A program made the translations under genes and the position numbers. Positions 26,287 to 31,893 of a stretch of DNA of 31,893 bases are shown here, piece by piece (within the stretch, counting starts at the first letter, position 1; each line of letters begins with the position of its first letter). The notes beneath the pieces were generated by a model, which did not search any database, was not told the DNA's origin, and saw only the letters and a program-made list of their open reading frames with translations. Source of the stretch: JAJRXG01 sp038523965 (lineage in GTDB: Bacteria; Bacteroidota; Bacteroidia; Chitinophagales; Saprospiraceae); the NCBI GenBank assembly GCA_038523965.1, contig JBCBIX010000020.1, positions 1 through 31,893 on the forward strand, given 5' to 3'.

Positions 26287-26775
26287 ATGATCAACAATAT
26301 GTTCGGTCTTGCTGCTGTCCTATTTTTTGCAGGTTATCTGCAGGCTCAGGAGGTAATCACGTATCATGATTTTAATACGTATAATGTCGCCTTAAGCAAG
26401 ACCATCGGGGAAAACGAGGCAGTAATCGTGAATTATTGGGCGACGTGGTGCGCACCATGCATCAAGGAATTGCCCTACTTTGAAGAGCTTTCCGCTTCAT
26501 ATCCAGATGTCAAGGTTCTCTTGGTTAGCGTCGACTTCGCCAAAGATCATGATAAGCGCCTAATTCCATTCATCGATCGCAAGCAACTATCTCTCCCAGT
26601 AATCCATATGGCGGATCCTAAGGCGAACGACTGGATCGACCGGATAGACCCGGATTGGTCGGGAGCTATACCCGCTACTTTGTTTTACTCAGGAGAACGG
26701 AAGCAATTTGTAGAAAAGGAATACAAGACATTTGAAGAATTAGAAGAAGAATATCTGACTTTTATAAAATCCTAA
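26287..26775 (+). CDS. Exported TlpA-like thioredoxin-fold protein
   Basis: A 162-residue thioredoxin-fold protein behind a signal peptide (MINNMFGLAAVLFFAGYLQAQ). The redox motif WATWCAPC places the active cysteines at 55 and 58, with IPATLF providing the usual cis-proline loop. This WCxxC form fits TlpA/ResA-type thiol-disulfide reductases that act outside the cytoplasm, for example in reducing cytochrome c haem-binding cysteines; the actual client is unknown. It is followed after 12 nt by a second exported thioredoxin-fold gene, suggesting an operon. Confidence 0.88.
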   Translation: MINNMFGLAAVLFFAGYLQAQEVITYHDFNTYNVALSKTIGENEAVIVNYWATWCAPCIKELPYFEELSASYPDVKVLLVSVDFAKDHDKRLIPFIDRKQLSLPVIHMADPKANDWIDRIDPDWSGAIPATLFYSGERKQFVEKEYKTFEELEEEYLTFIKS

Positions 26776-26787
26776 ATTGTATAAACG

Positions 26788-27393
26788 ATGAAATCAATTT
26801 TATCCATTTTCAATCTCATTCTATTTTCAGTCTCGGCGATCTTAGCCACCCCACCCGCCGATGGGCTTAAGATCGGCGACAAGGCTACAGACTTCAGCCT
26901 GAAAAATATTGATGGAAATTTTGTCTCGCTAAGTGATTTTGCGGAAGCTAAGGGTTACGTCGTCATCTTCACTTGTAATACCTGTCCCTATGCCAAGATG
27001 TATGAAGATCGCATCACTGCACTGCACGATAAGTATGCTGGTGAAGGGTTTCCAGTGATAGCCATCAACCCGAATGACCCAGAAGTAAAGCCTGGTGATG
27101 GTTATGATGAGATGAAAGTTCGTGCGAAGGAGAAGTCATTCCAGTTTCCTTATCTCTTTGATGCTGGACAAGCAGTGTATCCTCAGTACGGAGCCACGAA
27201 GACACCACATGTTTTTGTTTTAGATGCTGACATGATCGTGAAGTATATCGGAGCAATTGATGATAACCCACAGGACGCGTCATCCGTAGGAGTCAAGTAT
27301 GTCGAAGATGCAATCGAAGCCATAGCCAATGGCAAGAACCCTGACCCAGCTACCACCAAGGCAATCGGCTGTGGCATCAAGGTGAAAGCCTAA
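26788..27393 (+). CDS. Exported redoxin/AhpC-TSA-like thioredoxin protein
   Basis: A 201-residue protein with an N-terminal signal (MKSILSIFNLILFSVSAILA) and a redoxin-type thioredoxin fold: GDKATDFSLKNIDGNFVSL is the usual opening, CNTCPYA puts cysteines at 63 and 66, and KTPHVFVLD is the cis-proline loop. The CxxCP layout resembles thioredoxin-family redoxins common in Bacteroidota. It is likely to be a thiol reductase or peroxiredoxin-like protein of the periplasm; substrate unknown. It is coupled to the preceding TlpA-like gene, and a strong terminator follows 32 nt after its stop. Confidence 0.88.
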   Translation: MKSILSIFNLILFSVSAILATPPADGLKIGDKATDFSLKNIDGNFVSLSDFAEAKGYVVIFTCNTCPYAKMYEDRITALHDKYAGEGFPVIAINPNDPEVKPGDGYDEMKVRAKEKSFQFPYLFDAGQAVYPQYGATKTPHVFVLDADMIVKYIGAIDDNPQDASSVGVKYVEDAIEAIANGKNPDPATTKAIGCGIKVKA

Positions 27394-27425
27394 GGAACTC
27401 ACACCAACCATGACCCAAGAATAGA

Positions 27426-27455
27426 GGCCAGCAGCATTGCTGGCCTTCTTTATTT
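27426..27455 (+). terminator. Rho-independent terminator after thioredoxin pair
   Basis: GGCCAGCA (27426-27433) and TGCTGGCC (27438-27445) form a perfect 8-bp G/C-rich stem with a GCAT loop, followed by TTCTTTATTT. A second small hairpin, TTCCAT / ATGGAA (27454-27459 and 27464-27469), comes directly after. It ends the thioredoxin transcript and isolates the next gene. Confidence 0.85.
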
Positions 27456-27510
27456 CCATTCAGATGGAAGGAGTTCCTGTCAGCATATTCACGATATCTA
27501 TCTTTACTCC

Positions 27511-28047
27511 ATGGATCAAGAACAACTTCGCTTTCCGATCGGTCGATACACCATGGTCAAAGAGAATACCCCTCATGTAAGACGAGCCCTAATCGATTCG
27601 ATTCGAGTGCTACCTGATCGGCTTAGTGAGGTTGTCATATCTCTCGACGAAAATCAGTTAGATACACCATATAGACCAGAAGGTTGGACGGTACGACAAG
27701 TCGTTCATCATGTCGCCGATAGTCATGTAAATAGTTATGTCAGATATCACTGGGCGCTGTCCGAAGATCAACCAGTCATAAAGGCTTACGATCAAATGGG
27801 TTGGGCATCACTTCCGGACGCTAAAACAGCCCCAATTTGGATGTCCCTGGACATATTAACAGCTATCCATACTCGATGGTCATATCTTTTAGATCACATG
27901 TCTTCCAGTGACTTCGAGAGACAGTTATCCCACCCTGAATGGGATCAAAAACTGAGTTTAGACCAGATGCTCGGCCAATATGCCTGGCATGGGGCACATC
28001 ACATGGCTCATATCACATCCCTGATAGATCGTGAGGGCTGGGACTAA
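27511..28047 (+). CDS. BstA/YfiT-like DinB metal-dependent protein
   Basis: A 178-residue protein of the DinB four-helix superfamily, closest in look to YfiT-type bacillithiol transferases. RFPIGRY at the N-terminus, PEGWTVRQVVHHVADSH (57-72) and YAWHGAHHMAHI (158-169) carry the family's three metal-binding histidines, probably H67, H160 and H164. Relatives transfer bacillithiol to electrophiles, a detoxification role, and bacillithiol is known in some Bacteroidota; no bacillithiol synthesis genes are in this window. It lies alone after a terminator, and its stop abuts the stop of the convergent sulfotransferase with no intervening base. Confidence 0.85.
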   Translation: MDQEQLRFPIGRYTMVKENTPHVRRALIDSIRVLPDRLSEVVISLDENQLDTPYRPEGWTVRQVVHHVADSHVNSYVRYHWALSEDQPVIKAYDQMGWASLPDAKTAPIWMSLDILTAIHTRWSYLLDHMSSSDFERQLSHPEWDQKLSLDQMLGQYAWHGAHHMAHITSLIDREGWD

Positions 28048-28821
28048 TCATTCGTAACCCAGAAGCTGAAGTTCATGTCCTGCCAAGCTGTCAAAGAGCA
28101 AGCGCGCTTCCTCGGTAAAGTGCGTCTTCCAATCGCCAGCGATCCCCTTACGCAGGAAGGCAATGTTGTCTTGTTTGTGAGAATTAATCTTTCGCTGATT
28201 TGCAAAGGAATATTTGTCCACCACCTTTTCGACCTTCGATTGGCTAACGTCCAGATTCAAAAAGTCAGCGATCCTATACATCTCTTTGCAAGGTTGAAAA
28301 AGCAAATCTTCGTATTTAACAATACACAGATTAGGATTATCTAATTGAAAACTGTTCAGATGTGTTTTCCAATTGATACTCCTCCCTCCAATCTTCATTC
28401 GCTCGAAAAACATCTTTATAAATATTGGCATAGTACAGCTTACATCACTGATGTCATACTCACTCAAGTGCGCCCTCCATTGGGTAACTAATCTGGAATT
28501 CACCTCCCGCCCAGGTTGGAGAAAGTGGAAATATGCTGACACGCAGACGTCACGCCCATCTCTGACCATTAGGACAGTTTTGCGAGCACCTGCAGGACCA
28601 GGAAGGTGACTATGCTGTACACCACGCCTCCAAGTCATTCGCTGATTTCGTGGAAAATCAAGATCGGCCATCTCCGCGATCATCTGAGATAACCACGTCC
28701 CACCTGACTTAGGGAATTCTGCTATTCGAATATGATTACAAAACAAAGGCGGCGCATACCACATGAGATATCTTTCCGCGGACGCCAACTTGATTGCTAA
28801 CCGAGATCTCTGCTCGATCAT
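28048..28821 (-). CDS. PAPS-dependent sulfotransferase
   Basis: A 257-residue cytoplasmic sulfotransferase of the Sulfotransfer_1 type, transferring sulfate from PAPS to an acceptor. The 5'-phosphosulfate loop FPKSGGTW is at residues 36-43, the 3'-phosphate site MVRDGRDVCVSAYFH follows (85-99), and the C-terminal RKGIAGDWKTHFT (224-236) matches the RKGxxGDWKxxFT cofactor motif, so all cofactor-binding parts are intact. The acceptor is unknown; its position downstream of a glycosyltransferase and a polymerase-like protein suggests a glycan or glycan precursor. It overlaps the glycosyltransferase gene by 4 nt (ATGA), indicating coupling. Confidence 0.92.
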   Translation of the reverse strand: MIEQRSRLAIKLASAERYLMWYAPPLFCNHIRIAEFPKSGGTWLSQMIAEMADLDFPRNQRMTWRRGVQHSHLPGPAGARKTVLMVRDGRDVCVSAYFHFLQPGREVNSRLVTQWRAHLSEYDISDVSCTMPIFIKMFFERMKIGGRSINWKTHLNSFQLDNPNLCIVKYEDLLFQPCKEMYRIADFLNLDVSQSKVEKVVDKYSFANQRKINSHKQDNIAFLRKGIAGDWKTHFTEEARLLFDSLAGHELQLLGYE

Positions 28822-29585
28822 TTCTGTAACATTAATCGGTAGCCGTATTGGAGAGCATCTCTTGTTAACTGTGGGATGTGCTGGAACAATATCGATCTGC
28901 GACGAAGATTCAAGATTTTAACCTTGAGATTTTGCTTGGCGATACGCTTGGTCATCTTATCCTTCTTCGTATAGATCAGCAGCGGCTCCGGTAGATTAGC
29001 CCAGGTGACTTTATCATAGATCCGGTACCAGAGATCGGCATCTTCAGCCCACCGAATTGCGGGATCATACTTTCCATATAGGTCGAATACCTTTTTTCGA
29101 ATCATGATAGTAGGGTGAAATACGAGAGTTTTTCGAAAGATCCGAGCAACAATGTCAGCATGATTCTCAGGCAATCGTAGCTCTTCAGCGTAGCTCTCTT
29201 GATCTCGGTGTCTACAGAAAACAGCACTCCCACAGATATCAACTTCAGGATATTCGCTCAAATAGTTGAATTGCTTTTCGAATCTGTTCGGAAGCGATTC
29301 GTCATCACCATCCATCCGAGCGATGATATCTGCTTTAGCACGTTGTATACCCCTATTTAAGGAGGCGGACAGACCGAGGTTATAAGAATTGATAATAGGT
29401 ACTACTCGAGAGTCCATCCCAGCATAATCTTGAATGATCTGTCGGGTGCGATCAGTGCTTCCGTCATCGATCAGTAGCAATTCGAAGTCAGTAAGTGTCT
29501 GAGTCAGGATACTGTCCACGGCCCTTGGAAGAAGTTCTTCTTCATTATAGCATGGCATCACAACTGAAAGTGATGGGTTGATCAT
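28818..29585 (-). CDS. Family 2 glycosyltransferase
   Basis: A 255-residue inverting glycosyltransferase with a GT-A fold, adding a sugar from a nucleotide donor. The opening SLSVVMPCYNEEELLPRAV, the IDDGSTD nucleotide loop (39-45) and the metal-binding MDGDDES (DxD at D92-D94) are canonical; NRFEKQ and the later WAEDADLWYR with its ED dyad are typical of the acceptor side. Donor and acceptor are unknown. The ATG at 29585 is preferred, 4 nt after the upstream stop; an ATG at 29627 would lie inside the preceding gene and add a Pro-rich stub. It belongs to the right-hand glycan cluster. Confidence 0.92.
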   Translation of the reverse strand: MINPSLSVVMPCYNEEELLPRAVDSILTQTLTDFELLLIDDGSTDRTRQIIQDYAGMDSRVVPIINSYNLGLSASLNRGIQRAKADIIARMDGDDESLPNRFEKQFNYLSEYPEVDICGSAVFCRHRDQESYAEELRLPENHADIVARIFRKTLVFHPTIMIRKKVFDLYGKYDPAIRWAEDADLWYRIYDKVTWANLPEPLLIYTKKDKMTKRIAKQNLKVKILNLRRRSILFQHIPQLTRDALQYGYRLMLQK

Positions 29586-29589
29586 CCAT

Positions 29590-30834
29590 TCAATATTTGT
29601 AACCCTTGGCGGCGGCTGAGACGACACCTGTAGCTACTCCAAAAAAGATCCAATAGTTAATGGAAAAAATATTGTCTTCACTAATCCCAAAAAAGGTCAT
29701 GTAGCAAAAGTAAAAGAGTATTGCCTTCTGAAATGGGCCAAATAAGCCTTGCCATCTTAGGCTGTACCATACAATTCGAAATTGTACCAATAGATGTAAG
29801 GCGCCGCAAACCAACCCCAAGCTTCCAAACAAATGTACAAGATCCGATTCTGGTGCAATAGGAACGAAGTCTAATACAGCCCTGACATTATAAATTGAGC
29901 CTAATATCGCCCGAGCATTCAACTCAGTATAAACCGGATAACCTCCCAGGCCAACTCCAAATGGAAATTTTTGAACAATATCATATCCATTCAAAAAAGA
30001 ATAAAATCGAGTATCATAAATCAACAATTCAAAGTAGCGCGACAGAAATAGAATAAAGGCTAAACACATCCCACCCGCAAACACGACCAATCTCTTCATG
30101 TCCCGTAGCGAAAAGATCAATCCAGCTCCAACAAGACCTAATACAAAGCTTCGAATCCCAAATCCAGTCAAAACGACCAACCCAATGCCCACCCACTTAA
30201 GGATGGGAGAGCGTTCTAAAAACAAGGCATAGCTCAAAACAAAGCCAATGAGAAAACCGTAGCGTTGTTTCATAATGCCAAAGTCATCCAGAGACTGTAC
30301 GAAAGAATCATTGAAGGACTCGATGTAAGCCGTTACTGAAACATGTGTCAAGATTTGAATCAACACAAATCCCATGAACAGCAAGGAAAACCGATAAAAA
30401 CCCCCAAGACTATCCTCCCAAAACGCGCGATCTATGCTTCTCTTACTTAAAACTAAGACATGGACCAATGCACCAACACCAAGGAATAAGATCTGATAAA
30501 GAACCCAGGTCATATTTACAAACTGGGCGACCAGAGCATTAAATACATAAATCAGAAGCAACAAAAGATAAGGCCATAACGACTGCCATCTCGCTCTAAA
30601 CGTATGAAGCTTACTAATTAGAAAAGCAAATAGAACTCCTGCTCCAAAATAGTTGACAAAGTTAAATGCATTACCTCCAGTACTATTAACAACTGTCTCG
30701 AACCCAACTAACTTAGATAAGTAGTAATTGAAATTCGTCAGCCGCAAAAGACCAACGATCAGCAAAAACTGCAAAACGCCAATCCTCCACCGGTCAATAA
30801 ATGTATAATCTGCACGAGGTGCTGCACTGATCAT
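29590..30834 (-). CDS. O-antigen polymerase/ligase-like membrane protein
   Basis: A 414-residue integral membrane protein with about ten hydrophobic helices. A large soluble loop before the last helices contains FPFGVGLGGYPVY and later APESDLVHLFGSLGLV, the pattern seen in Wzy-type polymerases and WaaL-type ligases (a P-x-G-x-G element followed by a helix with a short conserved acidic/histidine motif). Which of polymerase or ligase it is cannot be decided. It would act at the periplasmic face of the inner membrane on lipid-linked glycans. The local sequence looks more A/T-rich than the housekeeping genes, as is common for horizontally moved surface-glycan genes. It follows the Trp-repeat protein by 22 nt. 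Confidence 0.78.
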   Translation of the reverse strand: MISAAPRADYTFIDRWRIGVLQFLLIVGLLRLTNFNYYLSKLVGFETVVNSTGGNAFNFVNYFGAGVLFAFLISKLHTFRARWQSLWPYLLLLLIYVFNALVAQFVNMTWVLYQILFLGVGALVHVLVLSKRSIDRAFWEDSLGGFYRFSLLFMGFVLIQILTHVSVTAYIESFNDSFVQSLDDFGIMKQRYGFLIGFVLSYALFLERSPILKWVGIGLVVLTGFGIRSFVLGLVGAGLIFSLRDMKRLVVFAGGMCLAFILFLSRYFELLIYDTRFYSFLNGYDIVQKFPFGVGLGGYPVYTELNARAILGSIYNVRAVLDFVPIAPESDLVHLFGSLGLVCGALHLLVQFRIVWYSLRWQGLFGPFQKAILFYFCYMTFFGISEDNIFSINYWIFFGVATGVVSAAAKGYKY

Positions 30835-30856
30835 CCCCGAATATCGACAAATGAGG

Positions 30857-31405
30857 TTACTTCGGTATACTTTGGAAGAGTGCGATAAATATCATCGCCA
30901 ACTTCTCCGTATCAGACAATGAATCGATGATGTAGTCCTCAATTACCCAATCTCGAGGATCACCATCGTACATCGTATACATCGCAAAGTCACCCTCTTC
31001 TAAACTGCAGATCCACACGTTGGCGTTATTTGTAAGTTGGGTGCGTAGCAATGAGCGCCCGCGATCGGAGACTATTTCCCATTGGTTAGGGTCATTGCGC
31101 CAACGCTGCCGTATTTCTAACCTCTCTTCTCCGATCTTGATATTCCACCGCGTCAGATCACCGCGCCATTGGGTAGAAATATCCCCAGTGATATCGTCAC
31201 CTTGTAAGCGCCAAGATTCCCAGTCAGTTCTTAGGGGCCAAACCTGAGACAACTCTATCGCATTCTCCTCACCTTCTGGATCATAGTACAACACCTCCCA
31301 CGCGTCCAATCTATCGTCCCACTGCGCAGATAGACCGAGGAACTCCGATTGGCCAAAACAAAACGATATCGACATCAAGAAAATCGTGAATAGCACCACT
31401 CGCAT
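30857..31405 (-). CDS. Secreted Trp-periodic repeat protein, unknown
   Basis: A 182-residue protein I do not recognise. The start at 31405 gives the signal peptide MRVVLFTIFLMSISFCFGQ; an upstream ATG at 31540 would put 45 unlikely residues before it. After cleavage the protein shows about six repeats of 20-25 residues with a pattern of Trp or Gln-Trp, Asp/Asn, then Trp eight to ten residues later: QWDDRLDAWEV, WESWRLQ, QWRGDLTRWNIK, RWRNDPNQWEIV, ANVWIC and DGDPRDWVIED. This suggests a small beta-repeat fold, possibly carbohydrate- or peptidoglycan-facing. It is followed by the O-antigen-polymerase-like gene after 22 nt, so it is likely to head the glycan transcript. Confidence 0.7.
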   Translation of the reverse strand: MRVVLFTIFLMSISFCFGQSEFLGLSAQWDDRLDAWEVLYYDPEGEENAIELSQVWPLRTDWESWRLQGDDITGDISTQWRGDLTRWNIKIGEERLEIRQRWRNDPNQWEIVSDRGRSLLRTQLTNNANVWICSLEEGDFAMYTMYDGDPRDWVIEDYIIDSLSDTEKLAMIFIALFQSIPK

Positions 31406-31548
31406 GGTCACACGAACGTGAGTTATGGAGAACAAATTCCAATAGGCGTCAAGTAGTTGACATGAACTCGTCTCGGTCTGGATGTGAGATCTGGACATCC
31501 ATTCGACTTGAATAGGCAAGGTCCCCATACCTCCTTGCAAAACCTGAG

Positions 31549-31842
31549 ATGAAAACTACCTGGACGACAGTCTTCCTGTACATGGTTGTATGGTTCGTTG
31601 TCGAATCTACAGTCCAAGGACAATCATCGGCAGCCACTTGCCAGACAGTAGCAGGGACTCAGTACAAGCATACCTCTCCTTTTAAATCCAATACCTCCAC
31701 TCATATTCGACCTGTGCAGATAACATTTGTAGTTGATCGCGATCTATTCGAGATTCTACATCAGTCTGAAAATGAAGTATTGGAATATCGACATGTATTG
31801 TGGACTCAAATCAAGAGTATCTACGAACAGGAAAGAATATGA
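31549..31842 (+). CDS. Possible small exported protein running into inverted repeat
   Basis: A 97-residue ORF divergent from the Trp-repeat gene. It opens with a signal-like stretch (MKTTWTTVFLYMVVWFVVES, cleavage probably after VQG near residue 24). Residues 35-53 are encoded by the left arm of the perfect 59-bp inverted repeat, and its last codons lie in the right arm. I do not recognise the protein, and no family motif is seen after the leader. If the segment between the arms were inverted, the same frame would stop four codons after the left arm, so the C-terminus would change. It may be a chance ORF or part of a larger gene split by the window edge. Confidence 0.35.
   Translation: MKTTWTTVFLYMVVWFVVESTVQGQSSAATCQTVAGTQYKHTSPFKSNTSTHIRPVQITFVVDRDLFEILHQSENEVLEYRHVLWTQIKSIYEQERI
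31650..31708 (+). repeat. Left arm of perfect 59-bp inverted repeat
   Basis: These 59 bases are identical to the reverse complement of 31835-31893, checked base by base with no mismatch. A 126-nt non-palindromic spacer (31709-31834) separates the arms. The repeat may continue beyond the window, since the right arm ends on the last base. Confidence 0.97.
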
Positions 31843-31893
31843 GTGGAGGTATTGGATTTAAAAGGAGAGGTATGCTTGTACTGAGTCCCTGCT
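31835..31893 (-). repeat. Right arm of perfect 59-bp inverted repeat, at window end
   Basis: Reverse complement of 31650-31708 over all 59 bases. Its outer end coincides with the window edge, so the true length of the repeat is unknown and an assembly cause must be considered. Confidence 0.97.

Noticed and set aside
27499..27506. TATCTTTA as a -7 element for the BstA-like gene
   Set aside because: The predicted transcript would start at or after the ATG at 27511, and there is no -33 element.
28818..29627. Glycosyltransferase starting at 29627
   Set aside because: It would overlap the upstream gene by 38 nt and add a Pro-rich stub; the ATG at 29585 gives the standard GT2 start.
30857..31540. 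Trp-repeat protein starting at 31540
   Set aside because: The extension hides a good signal peptide that begins at 31405. A GGAGG near 31530 is only one base from an in-frame ATG, too close to act as a ribosome site.
31709..31834. AACATTTG and TACTCTTG in the inverted-repeat spacer as promoter elements
   Set aside because: Each has one mismatch to TAnnTTTG and none has a -33 partner at the right distance.

Overview
The window reads as a housekeeping stretch of a Bacteroidota chromosome with a surface-glycan cluster at its right end. Evidence for Bacteroidota: a TTG-N20-TAnnTTTG type promoter before the ribosomal operon, the order rplM-rpsI-rpsB-tsf, a DUF2851 protein, a GHMP kinase carrying the GYDIA signature, a class II HMG-CoA reductase with type 2 IPP isomerase, and weak or absent Shine-Dalgarno sequences. 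A Saprospiria-like lineage is my guess from overall protein character. It is not proven by the sequence.

Layout. 1-3086 (-): pyruvate carboxylase cut by the window edge, so its biotinyl end is missing. 3236-5491 (+): cytochrome P450 followed after 3 nt by a short Ppx/GppA phosphatase. 5496-8810 (-): pyrH, then a strong terminator, then tsf, rpsB, rpsI and rplM, driven from a promoter near 8865-8897. 9044-10861 (+): lipoprotein with a DUF5060 domain and a glycosidase-like barrel. 10866-11996 (-): secreted TPR protein. 12112-15317 (+): idi2 (TTG start), HMG-CoA reductase and purU, tightly spaced. 15404-18094 (-): class I/II aminotransferase and a cytochrome c/PQQ-type sugar dehydrogenase. 18257-26177 (+): prohibitin-like protein, DUF2851 protein, lpxK, GYDIA kinase and dnaE. 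26287-28047 (+): two exported thioredoxin-fold proteins, a terminator, and a BstA/YfiT-like DinB protein. 28048-31405 (-): sulfotransferase, family 2 glycosyltransferase, O-antigen-polymerase-like membrane protein and a secreted Trp-repeat protein, with spacings that suggest one operon. 31549-31893: a small exported ORF that runs into a perfect 59-bp inverted repeat ending exactly at the window edge.

How the genes work together. idi2, HMG-CoA reductase and the GYDIA kinase point to isoprenoid synthesis by the mevalonate route. lpxK belongs to lipid A synthesis. The right-hand cluster looks like part of a pathway for a polymerised, possibly sulfated, surface polysaccharide. The most unusual features are the 59-bp inverted repeat upstream of that cluster (invertible segment or assembly effect) and the small Trp-periodic secreted protein at the head of the cluster. 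No tRNA, rRNA, CRISPR array, transposase or phage gene was seen.
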